The notes under the pieces are model-generated. The model made no database searches and was not told where the DNA came from. It was given only the letters and a program-made list of their open reading frames with translations. A stretch of 64,000 bases of DNA, from assembly GCA_022711405.1 (NCBI GenBank), contig JAKLFC010000002.1, forward strand, positions 1-64,000, written 5' to 3'. The first letter of the stretch is position 1. The number at the start of each line of letters is the position of its first letter. Below are positions 47,301-56,101 of the stretch, piece after piece. A program made the translations under genes and the position numbers. This DNA is from Bacteroidota bacterium (GTDB lineage Bacteria > Bacteroidota > Bacteroidia > Bacteroidales > JAGONC01).

Positions 47301-47795
47301 TCGGAAGCTGATTATGATTTCCTTCTGTTTTATATTGATGATGTTTCCGTGGGACAGTGGTCGGGCCAGTGGGACTGGTCGTACACCTCTTATCCGGTCA
47401 CAGCGGGGCTTCATACCTTTAAATGGATCTATAAAAAGGATTCTTGGTTGAGTTCCGGCGGGGATTGCGCATGGATTGATAACATCTCCTTTCCTCCCAT
47501 CTCTGTTCCCGTTTCCGTCAATGAAAATCCTGTTCCCGGAGACCTTTCCGTTTATCCTAATCCTTTTACGGATCGCCTTTCAATCGAATACACCTGTCGG
47601 CAGGCATCCTCTTCACGGATGATGCTGTTGAATTCCATGGGTCAGAGCGTAATGGAAAAGAACCTGTCGCCGGCAGTTTTTACAGATAATGCCACATTAA
47701 ACCTTGACGTTGCCGCATTGGAACCGGGAGTCTACTATCTCCGGATCGTGACTGAAACCGGTTCATGGATACGAAAAATCATGAAGATCCGATAA
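44337..47795 (+). CDS. Gingipain-type C25 peptidase, T9SS cargo (1152 aa)
   Basis: The start at 44337 (MKKYFILLGLFLALDLAVLA) is chosen over one eight codons upstream, because it opens the signal peptide and follows a TAnnTTTG box. Unlike its neighbours the mature N-terminus is Ser (SRIEQ), not Gln. The C25 domain (about 215-600) has His451 in HHAGHANS and Cys488 in THGCDCGGFD. It is followed by an Ig-like strand region, two CARDB-like domains with GNGNGILDPGETA (about 690-920), the shared MAM-like sandwich (DFETGDYSRHSW) and a sorting domain (VYPNPFTDRL ... GVYYLRI). It lacks the Ig modules seen before the sorting domain in the other cargos. Likely co-transcribed with the BNR gene 27 bases downstream. 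Confidence 0.92.
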   Translation: MKKYFILLGLFLALDLAVLASRIEQTYTFSNYAFTQKGDYSVITFEDCFLTGIPGEPVLPYCAVKLLLPPGHEAISIEFYGENETMLPGTYRIYPEQNVQPVSRGTSGTFIFNEHIYTKDQNYPEAQYGKLSTEYMNGHSVALSAFTPVMYNPVTGSVSYYQKVTIVLKTRESQVARQALSLLPAGRSGTEFIGQFIQNSQDLASYPSSQQRDESYSYLIITPEQFSQSFEEMRAYYLQCGLESSVITTEYISANYTGQDLQEKIRNCIIGEYTGHGIEYVLLGGDVEHIPYRGFYCTVQSSSVYESEDIPSDLYYSGLDGTWNDNGNGRWGEIGEDDLLPDVAVTRLPFSSQDELTRMLHKVLMYQQEPVTGELRDPLLAGENLYNDPETWGSDYLELLIGHREDNGYTTDGIPEDHNIEKLYAEVSSWGASTLLATINQGTSFVHHAGHANSTYVMYLYNGDITNSNFSQVNGVDHNYTLVYTHGCDCGGFDGNDCILEEMVKIDNFAAAVVGNSRYGWFNEGQTEGPSAHLQREFVDAIYHDKLSRIGRAHMESRIATSPWVNAPGQWEEGALRWCFYDCNVLGETAMPIWTDEPITPDVFYISAVSTGQVAMDVTVTYDGEPLENIRCVVMKEDAFNGIGITGSNGQATINFEEVFTEPGEAQLVISGYNCLTATYPITIIPSEGAYAVYAAHTVGDEGGNGNGIPESGEDIFLSIDIKNVGAQAATNASAVLSTEDPYVTVTDGQEDYGTIQSGEIISIENGFALEIAPDIPDQHTLTFLLTVTAEDSWTSDFTITVNAPNLVMRKLSVDDEEAGNGNGILDPGETAHLLIEVRNLGMAASSAIIGQINTTDPYLEIIDGLFETDSLGPDEIIQATYLVALDPSTPMGTVVGLRSRITSGAYDVIHEYQLATGIITEDFETGDYSRHSWQFGGNSPWLISQENPFEGMYCSRSGEIDDTQTTQMMITAEVLTDDSISFHFRVSSEADYDFLLFYIDDVSVGQWSGQWDWSYTSYPVTAGLHTFKWIYKKDSWLSSGGDCAWIDNISFPPISVPVSVNENPVPGDLSVYPNPFTDRLSIEYTCRQASSSRMMLLNSMGQSVMEKNLSPAVFTDNATLNLDVAALEPGVYYLRIVTETGSWIRKIMKIR

Positions 47796-47822
47796 TTATT
47801 ACATCACCTTAACATTTTACTT

Positions 47823-50800
47823 ATGAGCCAGCAATTACAACGACTGATCCAGTTCATCCTGGTATTCATCATTTCCACGTCGGCAGCAGCGCAGTTGCCT
47901 CCCGGGAAACATTTCCCCAGGCCTGTCAAGGGCAAGGAGCACCTGATCGATACCCGCATTGATAATATGACCTACTGGAAACACATGGCAGAGAAAGGAT
48001 ATGTGGAGGTAGCCCCGTTCAAACAGGTTGAGCCGGCCACCTACAGGGGAAGCAGGATCAGTTCACGGAGCGTGACATTTGAAGACTCTCCGGACGTACG
48101 TCTAACAGAGATCAACTCCACACAGAGCGAGAACTCTGTTTTCGTAAATCCAAACGACAATCAGAATGTACTTCAGTCCAATAATTCCACAACCAATCCG
48201 GTCAGTGTACTTTATGGTGCCAATGACTTTTTTACCTTCGACGGAGGTGAAACATGGGAAGGTGAAGTGGAAGGTGCCGGCGGAGAGAATTCAGGGGATC
48301 CTTCAGTTGCTATCAGTAACGACGGGAGGTATTATGTGGGGTACATCCACAGCAATTATGATCAGGGCGTATCCTATTCCACCGACCAGGGACAGACCTG
48401 GACGGCTGTGCAGTGCGCCGGGGGTGGATATATCCTCGACAAGAATCACCTCTGGATAGATAACAGCCCGTCAAGCCCTTACGAGGGGAACCTGTATTCA
48501 GCCTGGACCAATTTCCAGGGTGGATCCAACGATAGCGAAATAGAGATCGTGCGGACCACCGACGGGGGTGTAAGTTATTCCAGCCGCCTGAGCATCAGCA
48601 GTGCGGTCAGTGCGGGCAGTCACAACCAGGGAGTCAATATCCAGACCGGGCCGGATGGTCAGGTCTATGTGGTCTGGACCATCTATGACGGTTGGCCTAC
48701 CGACGAGACTGCGATGGGATTTGCCAAATCGCTGAACGGTGGAGTCAGTTACCAGACAGCTCACCGGATCATTGAAAACATCAGGGGTATTCGTACCTCC
48801 GAAACATCCAAGGATATGCGGGTGAATTCATTCCCTTCCATGGCCGTGGATATCAGCGACGGCCCCAACCGGGGAAATATCTATGTGGTATGGACCAATA
48901 TCGGGGTACCGGGAACCAACACAGGTCCGGATATCGATATTTACATGATCCGGTCGACCGATGAAGGGGAGACCTGGTCGGATCCCATCCGCGTCAACCA
49001 GGATCCATCCGGATTGGGCAATGAACATTATTTCCCCTGGATCACCTGCGACAGGGAATATGGGACGCTGAGCGTCATCTTCTATGACGACAGGAACGTT
49101 TCTAACACCCAATGCGAGGTATTTTGTGCAGTATCCAGCGATGGCGGCGATACGTGGGAGGATTTCAGGGTTAGCGATGTTGCCTTCACTCCCGCGCCTG
49201 TTGATGGGCTCGCAGGAGGATATATGGGTGATTACCTTGGGATTTCGGCCAACGACCGGATGGTTTACCCGGTCTGGTCCGATAACCGGCTGGGGTATGT
49301 GATGGCATTTGCTTCACCGTTTCAGACCGGCCCGCCTCCCAACCAGCCATGGGTGATCTATAATGCACACCAGATCAACGATCTGCAGGGAAATGGGAAC
49401 GGGCTGGCCGACTTCGGCGAATCCATCCTGATCGACCTGACCATGGAAAACATTGGCGATCAGCCGGCATCTTCCGTCAGTGCAGTGCTGACCACCGATA
49501 ATCCTTACGTCACCCTGACGGATGCCGAGGAAGATCTGGGTGATTTTAGTGTGGAAGAAGTGAAAAATCTTGAGGGGATCTTTGCCCTTACGCTGGACAA
49601 TTCGATCCCGGATGAAGAAAAAATTGACTTCCTGCTGACCTCTACCGACGCGAATGACAGCACGTTTCTGAGTGAATTCACGATCACTGCCCATGCACCC
49701 GCTCTCAAAATCGGTTCGATGGCCATCTCCGATCCCACCGGGAACAACAACGGCAGACTGGATCCAGGCGAAACGGCTGATATCTATATTCTTACATCCA
49801 ACCCCGGCGACTATACCGCCAATAACGTAATGGCCACACTGTCTTCGTCCAGTTCAGAGATCACGCTGAACATCACCAGTGCTGATCTGGGCAATATGGA
49901 GGCCGGAGAGATCATCCCGGCAATTTTCAATGTAACGGTATCAGAAAATGCCTTCATAGGTTCTGCTGCTACCCTGGATTACTCGGTGGAATCAGAATAC
50001 CACTCAGCCCAGTTTACGTTTGTGCAGAAGATCGGCCTCATTGTGGATGATTTTGAAACGGGGGATTTCTCATCCTTCGACTGGCACTTTGTGGGCAGTT
50101 CACCCTGGATCCTGACCGGCACGGATGTTTACGAAGGTTCCTACAGTGCTGTTTCCGGGCCCATCGGCAACAATTCCTATTCGGAACTCAGGCTTGAATA
50201 CGAAGCCATGTACGATGATACCATCTCGTTCTACCGTAAGGTATCGTCGGAAGTGGATTACGATTATCTGTCCTTCTATATTGATGACGTTTTACAGGAC
50301 CAGTGGTCGGGCGAGGTTGACTGGGGAAGGGTTGCTTTTACAGTCACACCGGGATCCCATTGGTTCAGCTGGTCATATTCTAAGGATGTCTATACGATTG
50401 GCGGACAGGACAAGGCCTGGATTGACTTTGTCGTTTTTCCTGCCAGACTTCGTACGTCTGCCAGCGCAGGAAACGACGGCATCAGCTGTGAAACTACCCC
50501 CTTTGCGTTGAGCGGGAATGCCACCAAGTATAACTCCATTCTCTGGACAACATCGGGAAACGGATCCTTCAATGATCCAACGATCCTTGCTCCCGTCTAC
50601 ACGCCTGGTGATGAGGATGTGGCAGCCGGTTCTGTGACACTGACACTTACGGCATACGGCGACGATATCACTGTGAGCGATGCCATGACACTCGCCTTTA
50701 GCGTGAATCCCACTGCATTTGCAGGATCAGACATAGCCAGCTGCGACCTCGAACCCATTGTCCTTCAGGAAGCTGTTGCTGAGCATTACGACAGCCTTCT

Positions 50801-51983
50801 CTGGACAACCACCGGGATGGGTACGCTCGTCAATGCAACAGAACTCCAGGTAGAATACATGCCTGTACCTGAGGAACTTGGGCAATCTGTCACACTGACC
50901 CTGACGGCTTACGCTACCGAGCCATGTCAGGATATTACGGATGAAATGGTTATCACATTCATTCAGACTCCTGATCCGCAGATCAGCGGACCTCTCGCGG
51001 TCTGTCAGAATGCAGTGGCCACTTACAGTACCCCTCTCCTTGAATCCTATATCTATACCTGGGAAATAGGGGGAGGAACCATCCAGTCGGATCCGAATAC
51101 CAATGAGATTACGGTCCTGTGGGATACGACAGGAACCGATAACTGGCTGATCGCAACGCAGACCAATGGTTTGACCATGTGCCATACCTGGCAAACAGTC
51201 ACCATAGCCGTACATGAGCTCCCTGTACCTTCCATCTCAGGTGATGTCTCTGTCTGTGAGAATGAGAATGGCTCACTTTATTCCACTGCTGCCATGGAAG
51301 GTCATTCCTATCTGTGGGCTGTCGAAGGGGGGAGCATCACCTCAGGGCAGGACGCCGCTGAGATCAGCGTTGACTGGGGCACGGCCGGAACCGGGACATT
51401 GTCCATAGTAGAAACGATCGATTCCACCGGGTGCCAGATGAACGCCGGTCTGCAGGTTGCCATTCATACATTGCCCGTGGTTTCCATCGGAAACGACACC
51501 AGCATCTGTCATAACCATGTTCTTACGCTGAATGCAGGCAATCCCGGGGCACAGTACCTCTGGTCTACCGGAGAGACCTCCCAGTCAATCACCATAGATA
51601 CAACCGGTGTTGGAATTGGCGGAACAAAAAATATCTCCGTCATCGTCACAGACGCTGAGGGATGTGCTTCAGAGGACGCCCGATCTGTCTATTTTGAAGA
51701 CTGCACGGGCATAGATGAGAATGAATACCAACTGGGTGTGAATCTTTTCCCGAATCCCGGAAAGGGTGTATTTACCCTGGTCATGGATGCCCATCAGCCG
51801 GATGTAGTCGATCTGTTCGTCCTGGATTCCAGGGGGACGAAGGTGTATCAGCAGGACAACATAAGAATTGGGGGTACGAGCCAGCAGACGCTTGATCTTA
51901 CCACACTGGGAGAAGGCATCTATTTCCTGAATATCCAGGGTGAGAAGGCAAAACTGGTGAAAAAGCTGATGATCCAGAAATAA
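47823..51983 (+). CDS. BNR/Asp-box repeat protein (sialidase-like), T9SS cargo (1386 aa)
   Basis: The signal peptide ends TSAAA with Gln next. Residues about 75-500 form a beta-propeller with Asp boxes: STDQGQTW, TTDGGVSY, STDEGETW and SSDGGDTW. Sialidases share this fold, but the arginine triad and catalytic Asp/Tyr/Glu cannot be assigned by eye, so it may only bind glycans. Two CARDB-like domains (GNGLADFGES, NNGRLDPGETA), the MAM-like sandwich (DFETGDFSSFDW), two WTTSG-type Ig modules and two more PKD/Ig-like domains follow, then the sorting domain (LFPNPGKGVF ... GIYFLNI). It sits 27 bases after a C25 gene and 62 bases before the LytS-type kinase gene. Confidence 0.88.
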   Translation: MSQQLQRLIQFILVFIISTSAAAQLPPGKHFPRPVKGKEHLIDTRIDNMTYWKHMAEKGYVEVAPFKQVEPATYRGSRISSRSVTFEDSPDVRLTEINSTQSENSVFVNPNDNQNVLQSNNSTTNPVSVLYGANDFFTFDGGETWEGEVEGAGGENSGDPSVAISNDGRYYVGYIHSNYDQGVSYSTDQGQTWTAVQCAGGGYILDKNHLWIDNSPSSPYEGNLYSAWTNFQGGSNDSEIEIVRTTDGGVSYSSRLSISSAVSAGSHNQGVNIQTGPDGQVYVVWTIYDGWPTDETAMGFAKSLNGGVSYQTAHRIIENIRGIRTSETSKDMRVNSFPSMAVDISDGPNRGNIYVVWTNIGVPGTNTGPDIDIYMIRSTDEGETWSDPIRVNQDPSGLGNEHYFPWITCDREYGTLSVIFYDDRNVSNTQCEVFCAVSSDGGDTWEDFRVSDVAFTPAPVDGLAGGYMGDYLGISANDRMVYPVWSDNRLGYVMAFASPFQTGPPPNQPWVIYNAHQINDLQGNGNGLADFGESILIDLTMENIGDQPASSVSAVLTTDNPYVTLTDAEEDLGDFSVEEVKNLEGIFALTLDNSIPDEEKIDFLLTSTDANDSTFLSEFTITAHAPALKIGSMAISDPTGNNNGRLDPGETADIYILTSNPGDYTANNVMATLSSSSSEITLNITSADLGNMEAGEIIPAIFNVTVSENAFIGSAATLDYSVESEYHSAQFTFVQKIGLIVDDFETGDFSSFDWHFVGSSPWILTGTDVYEGSYSAVSGPIGNNSYSELRLEYEAMYDDTISFYRKVSSEVDYDYLSFYIDDVLQDQWSGEVDWGRVAFTVTPGSHWFSWSYSKDVYTIGGQDKAWIDFVVFPARLRTSASAGNDGISCETTPFALSGNATKYNSILWTTSGNGSFNDPTILAPVYTPGDEDVAAGSVTLTLTAYGDDITVSDAMTLAFSVNPTAFAGSDIASCDLEPIVLQEAVAEHYDSLLWTTTGMGTLVNATELQVEYMPVPEELGQSVTLTLTAYATEPCQDITDEMVITFIQTPDPQISGPLAVCQNAVATYSTPLLESYIYTWEIGGGTIQSDPNTNEITVLWDTTGTDNWLIATQTNGLTMCHTWQTVTIAVHELPVPSISGDVSVCENENGSLYSTAAMEGHSYLWAVEGGSITSGQDAAEISVDWGTAGTGTLSIVETIDSTGCQMNAGLQVAIHTLPVVSIGNDTSICHNHVLTLNAGNPGAQYLWSTGETSQSITIDTTGVGIGGTKNISVIVTDAEGCASEDARSVYFEDCTGIDENEYQLGVNLFPNPGKGVFTLVMDAHQPDVVDLFVLDSRGTKVYQQDNIRIGGTSQQTLDLTTLGEGIYFLNIQGEKAKLVKKLMIQK

Positions 51984-51996
51984 TGAGCTGGTAAGC

Positions 51997-52035
51997 GCCA
52001 GCTGCCGGACAGCCCAAGTGCGTCTGACAGCTGGC
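51997..52035 (+). other. Stem-loop between the BNR gene and the kinase gene
   Basis: GCCAGCTG (51997-52004) pairs with CAGCTGGC (52028-52035), and the inner part pairs with few mismatches. There is no T-run, so it may be an attenuating or processing hairpin rather than a strong terminator. Confidence 0.45.
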
Positions 52036-52045
52036 CCATCACCCA

Positions 52046-54151
52046 ATGAACAGGATCAACAAAATATTACTGAGCCCTTTTTTCCTGTCACTGGTTTTAT
52101 GTCTGATCATCATTCCCTTTCTTCCTTTCAGATTTTCGAAATACGCTGCTCATGTCGTTGAGCATGGAACCATCGCAAGGTCTTTGCGCACAGCTGTGTT
52201 TTACCAGGATCTGGACAGCGATGGCAACAGCGACAGGATCATATCCGATTCAAATTTCGCCTACCATTCCATCCGTGTTTATGACCATAACAACGGCATC
52301 TGGAGCCAGGAAAATTTCCGGGGGAACATTCCAAAAAAACATGAACGTATTTTCTTTGGTGATCAGGATGAGGACGGATACCTTGAGATCTATGCATTTA
52401 CGCAACGAGAGGACTCTCTTTTCCTGAATGTCGTCGAGACGATGGATCAGCAGTCGGTAATCCGTATCAGGGATAAGTACATCACATCCATCAGGAAAAG
52501 GGATGGACGGTATGAATATGCTGTCAGAAAACAGCAGATGATGGATCTGACAGGGGACTCCATCAAGGATTTGCTGTTTTCGGTCGAGGCGCAGTTCTCC
52601 CTTCAACCGCGGAAATTATTTCTTCTGGATTTTAAGAACGATACGATGTGGCAATCACCGGAGAGCGGCACAACTATGGAAAACCTGTGGATTGCCGACC
52701 TGAATGACGATGGAAAGCCGGAGATCACCGGTTCAGTTAGTGCAGCCGGCAACATCCACGATTCACTGGGCATTCCTTTTCATGATTACAGCGCCTGGCT
52801 GATGAGTTATACCAGGGAATTTCAGTTTCTCTTCCCTCCCGTTGAGTTTCCCGGATTCCGGTCAGAAGTACTGACAGCTCCTTATTTTGAGGGTAATGTG
52901 ACAAGGATCCTGATGCTGTATAACACCATTGGTCAGTTGAATGATGAGCCGGTACTGAGCATCTATGACGCGAAAGGAACCCTTATGCAGAGCCGAAAAC
53001 TCGAGGGTCATCCTAAAATGAACAGAAAAGTTGTTACGGAGCAATTCGCTGATTCGCAGTATCATTACTTTTTGATCGAAGGGAACGGAAGGATCTTCGC
53101 CATAGAGAAGGATCTGAGTCTGAAACCTTACAGGAATTTGGGTGCCGATATCGTCCCGGATTCATATTCCTTTGACCTGGATGGTGATGGTTCGAATGAA
53201 AAGGTATTTGCTCTTCCTGGAGATTCCCTGACAAATGTACTCATTACCAGGAATGATTTCAGGTACCCTGTCAGCCTTACCTTTAATTCAAAGCTGACCT
53301 CGGAGAGCTATATTTCCCTGATCGACAGGGTGGGGGAAAAAAGAAGTTTCTATGTGATGAACGGAAGTGTATATATGGTATATCAGTACGCCAGAAATCC
53401 TTTCTATTCCCTGAGGCTTCTCATCTTTGCGGGCATTTATTCCGGACTGCTGCTGTTCATTTTAATGATCATGAAGTTCCAGCGGATCCGGTTGCAAAAG
53501 CAGCATGAACAATACAACCGCCTCCTGGAGCTCCAGCTTAAATCCGTTAACAACCAGCTGGATCCGCATTTTACGTTCAATGCTTTCAATTCGATCGCGG
53601 CCATTATCCAGGAAGGCGACAGGGAAGAAGCGTACCGATCCTTTACAAAATTTGCCGGGCTGATCCGTTCTAACCTGGAATACTCCAATAAGATCAGCCG
53701 GACCCTTGAGGAAGAGTTGCAATTTGTGACCAATTACCTGGATCTGCAAAAACTACGTTTCAAAGATCAGTTAGTGTACGAAATTCACATATCTGAGAAT
53801 GTCGACAAAAAAAGACTGATCCCCAAAATGCTGATCCAGATCTTTGTGGAGAACGCCATCAAACACGGGCTAAGGCATAAAAAAGGGAAGGGATCGCTGA
53901 GGATCTCCATTGACAAGCAAGATAAGCTGAAGGTGATCACCATTGAAGATGATGGCATTGGAAGGGAAGCAGCGAAAGCTTATGCAACGGATTCCACAGG
54001 TCTTGGATTGCAGATCATGGAGCAGTTTTATATCCTGTTCCGGGAATATTACAAGGTCCGTATCAGCCACGAGATCATTGACCTGTATGATGAGAATGGG
54101 CAGGCTGCAGGTACCCGGGTGATCGTAAGTATCCCTCAGATACCCGATTGA
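52046..54151 (+). CDS. LytS-type histidine kinase with FG-GAP/VCBS-like sensor domain
   Basis: A 701-residue membrane kinase. A membrane helix (about 8-28) and a second one (about 457-477) enclose a large periplasmic sensor with five calcium-type loops: DLDSDGNSD (55), DQDEDGYLE (106), DLTGDSIKD (167), DLNDDGKPE (219) and DLDGDGSNE (377). These resemble FG-GAP/VCBS propeller repeats. The kinase part is of the His_kinase (PF06580) type with His508 in QLDPHFTFNAFNSI, and an ATPase part with IFVENAIKHGL and EDDGIG. It is followed at 42 bases by a LytTR regulator, its likely partner. Position among secreted hydrolase genes suggests it controls them, possibly in response to calcium or a surface ligand (inference). 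Confidence 0.9.
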   Translation: MNRINKILLSPFFLSLVLCLIIIPFLPFRFSKYAAHVVEHGTIARSLRTAVFYQDLDSDGNSDRIISDSNFAYHSIRVYDHNNGIWSQENFRGNIPKKHERIFFGDQDEDGYLEIYAFTQREDSLFLNVVETMDQQSVIRIRDKYITSIRKRDGRYEYAVRKQQMMDLTGDSIKDLLFSVEAQFSLQPRKLFLLDFKNDTMWQSPESGTTMENLWIADLNDDGKPEITGSVSAAGNIHDSLGIPFHDYSAWLMSYTREFQFLFPPVEFPGFRSEVLTAPYFEGNVTRILMLYNTIGQLNDEPVLSIYDAKGTLMQSRKLEGHPKMNRKVVTEQFADSQYHYFLIEGNGRIFAIEKDLSLKPYRNLGADIVPDSYSFDLDGDGSNEKVFALPGDSLTNVLITRNDFRYPVSLTFNSKLTSESYISLIDRVGEKRSFYVMNGSVYMVYQYARNPFYSLRLLIFAGIYSGLLLFILMIMKFQRIRLQKQHEQYNRLLELQLKSVNNQLDPHFTFNAFNSIAAIIQEGDREEAYRSFTKFAGLIRSNLEYSNKISRTLEEELQFVTNYLDLQKLRFKDQLVYEIHISENVDKKRLIPKMLIQIFVENAIKHGLRHKKGKGSLRISIDKQDKLKVITIEDDGIGREAAKAYATDSTGLGLQIMEQFYILFREYYKVRISHEIIDLYDENGQAAGTRVIVSIPQIPD

Positions 54152-54193
54152 GCTTATTCTGCATCCTTCATCATACGTATTCATTTATACGCC

Positions 54194-54946
54194 ATGCTTC
54201 AAAACCCAAAATCAATCACTGCGATCATCGTTGATGATGAAGTGGATGCCGTACATATAGTTGAAAAATTGCTTGCCGCTCACTCCGAAATTGAACTCGT
54301 AGGAAAAGCCTTTGATGGAGCAGAGGCCGTGAAGTTAATTATTCAATGGTTACCAGATCTTGTCTTTCTTGACATCCAGATGCCTGATCTGGATGGATTT
54401 GAAGTCATAAAGGAGATAAAGAGGCACGGGATCCAGACCACGGTCATATTTGTAACGGCCTATAATGAATTTGCCATTGAAGCCATCCGCACTGCGGCCT
54501 TTGATTTCCTGGTCAAGCCAGTGAAGCCTGATGAACTCCATAATGCCATCACACGCTTCAGAACCGAACAGCCCCAGCATGATCTTCATCACAAGGTGGA
54601 TCAGCTTCTTCACACACTGGAAAAGAATAAAAAACTTCAATTCAACACCCGAACCGGCTTTGTCCTGTTAAATTCATCAGACATTATTTATTGTGCCTCC
54701 GATAGAAATTATTCCATTATTTATTATGGCGATCAAAAGAAAGAGGTGGTGACCTGTAACCTGGCCACCCTTGGGGATCTTCTTCCAAAGGAAACGTTTC
54801 GCCGCATCTCCCGTTTTGCCATTATCAATTCCGATTATCTTGCAAAGGTCGACCGGAAAAGACGAATCTGCATCCTGACCAGGAATGGGGTGAATTATGA
54901 ATTGGACGTTAGCAGGGAGAGTATACTGGGATTGGAGCAAAGATAG
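54194..54946 (+). CDS. LytTR-family response regulator
   Basis: A 250-residue regulator. The receiver domain (about 9-125) has the acidic pair IVDDEVD, the phospho-acceptor Asp in LVFLDIQMPDLDGFE, and VTAYNEFAIEAI and KPVKP for the switch Thr/Lys. The DNA-binding LytTR domain (about 145-250) shows FNTRTGFVLLNSSDIIYCAS, YGDQKKEVVTCNL and FRRISRFAIINSDYLAKVD. This is the usual partner of LytS-type kinases, and the gene follows one directly. Target promoters are not identified; LytTR proteins bind pairs of direct repeats, which I did not find with confidence upstream of the cargo genes. Confidence 0.94.
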   Translation: MLQNPKSITAIIVDDEVDAVHIVEKLLAAHSEIELVGKAFDGAEAVKLIIQWLPDLVFLDIQMPDLDGFEVIKEIKRHGIQTTVIFVTAYNEFAIEAIRTAAFDFLVKPVKPDELHNAITRFRTEQPQHDLHHKVDQLLHTLEKNKKLQFNTRTGFVLLNSSDIIYCASDRNYSIIYYGDQKKEVVTCNLATLGDLLPKETFRRISRFAIINSDYLAKVDRKRRICILTRNGVNYELDVSRESILGLEQR

Positions 54947-54977
54947 ATTTAAAAACATATTTTGAAAATCCTTTAGA

Positions 54978-55080
54978 TTATTCATCCCGCCAGGAATGGA
55001 TCTCGTACCCCAGGGAGATGCTTCCGTACAATAACATCCTGACCTTATTGAATCCCATAAACCTTGTCCTATCTTTAAGG
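54978..55080 (-). pseudogene. C-terminal gene fragment
   Basis: On the minus strand a 33-codon open stretch ends at a TAA (54978-54980) and reads ...RFMGFNKVRMLLY GSISLGYEIHSWRDE, with good coding character. Its upstream part is cut off by stops and then by the IS982-like remnant. It looks like the tail of a gene broken by insertion, but it is short. Confidence 0.35.
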
Positions 55081-55110
55081 TTGTTTTATTGATTTTCTAT
55101 CCCTTATTCG

Positions 55111-55390
55111 TTTAACGTGCGTTCGACATAATTTCAATAGCATAAAGTCACTGACTGGTCAATGATTTCGAGGTTCAGAGAAGGCTTTTTGGGCAGGAAT
55201 GAGTAGGCAATTAACCCGCAGTTCATCGCAAACCGTTTCGATCAGTGCCCGTTTACGAAGGGTGATTTTATATGTTCTCAATTCGCTGATAATCAATAAG
55301 TCACTAACAAATTTTAGTTAATACTGTCTGGCTATCAATTGCTTAAGAAATTATTACAGTGGCATTTTTTAACGTCGAACTCACGTTAAA
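55111..55390. mobile_element. IS982-like remnant (MITE-sized, 280 bp) with terminal inverted repeats
   Basis: The ends match as inverted repeats: TTTAACGTGCGTTCGAC at 55111-55127 and, on the other strand, TTTAACGTGAGTTCGAC from 55390 back to 55374, 16 of 17 identical. Between them lie pieces of a transposase on the minus strand. The size is far below a full IS (about 1 kb), so it cannot move on its own. The right end is 15 bases before the ATG of the next gene. No clear target duplication is visible. Confidence 0.8.
55134..55317 (-). pseudogene. IS982-family transposase remnant
   Basis: On the minus strand one frame reads ITLRKRALIETVCDEL, which matches the conserved C-terminal region of IS982-family transposases. 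Shortly after, in another frame, it reads AYSFLPKKPSLNLE, the usual tail of such proteins. The middle is deleted and the two parts are out of frame, so this is a decayed internal-deletion copy. Confidence 0.75.
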
Positions 55391-55405
55391 TTAAGTAATC
55401 CAACT

Positions 55406-56101
55406 ATGAAAACGATTGTAGTATTAATAATCCTTCTCACATTGAATCTGACTGGAAAATCGCAGGAAGACTCCATCTTTGCCGTCGTCAGTAACGACAC
55501 GGTCACCCTGTGGCATATTTCAGCATACAGAAATTGCAGTGCTTCCTATCAGATGGTGGTCGCAGTGAGTGATTATAAATTGACCTGGCTCGAGAGCGAT
55601 ACGGGCGATATGGTTCACTGTGATTGTTATTTTGATCTTTCAGTGACGGCAGGACCACTGCTGCCAGGAGCTTATTCAGTGGACGTATACCATACGGAAC
55701 GCTGGGAAATGGATACACTGTACGACGGCAGTACCTCATTTGTTATTGAACAAAGCACAGGTTCAGGGGCAGCAGAAGTGATTGGTTCCTGGATTAGCGA
55801 TTGCTATGATCTGGTGGGCACTGCCGAAGATCCAGTGATACCATCCATCGGCCAGAATTTTCCGAATCCGTTCTCAGACAGGACGACGATTCCCTGCACA
55901 CCAGGTGATCATTCTGCAAAGTATCTTCAAATACTGAACATGCTCGGAGAAGTCGTCCGTGTTCTGGAATTAGAACCAGATGCAGCTCAGATCACCTGGG
56001 ATGGAACCGATGACAGAAAAAACATACTGCCTTCAGGAATCTATTATTATGGTAGTTCCAGTTCACGGGAAGAATTCGGAAAGTTGGTAATTATGCGATA
56101 A
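55406..56101 (+). CDS. Small T9SS cargo protein of unknown function
   Basis: A 231-residue protein. The signal peptide MKTIVVLIILLTLNLTGKS is followed by Gln. A domain of about 120 residues holds cysteines in YRNCSAS, VHCDCYFD and ISDCYD and resembles a short beta-sandwich; I do not recognise it. The C-terminal 85 residues are a T9SS type A sorting domain of the FlgD-like kind (IGQNFPNPFSDRTTI ... GIYYYGSSS ... KLVIMR). The gene starts 15 bases after the IS982-like remnant, so its original promoter may have been replaced or displaced by the insertion. Confidence 0.75.
   Translation: MKTIVVLIILLTLNLTGKSQEDSIFAVVSNDTVTLWHISAYRNCSASYQMVVAVSDYKLTWLESDTGDMVHCDCYFDLSVTAGPLLPGAYSVDVYHTERWEMDTLYDGSTSFVIEQSTGSGAAEVIGSWISDCYDLVGTAEDPVIPSIGQNFPNPFSDRTTIPCTPGDHSAKYLQILNMLGEVVRVLELEPDAAQITWDGTDDRKNILPSGIYYYGSSSSREEFGKLVIMR

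Noticed and set aside
47823..51983. Calling the BNR protein a sialidase outright
   Set aside because: Asp boxes show the fold, but I could not place the arginine triad and catalytic residues, so the activity is left open.
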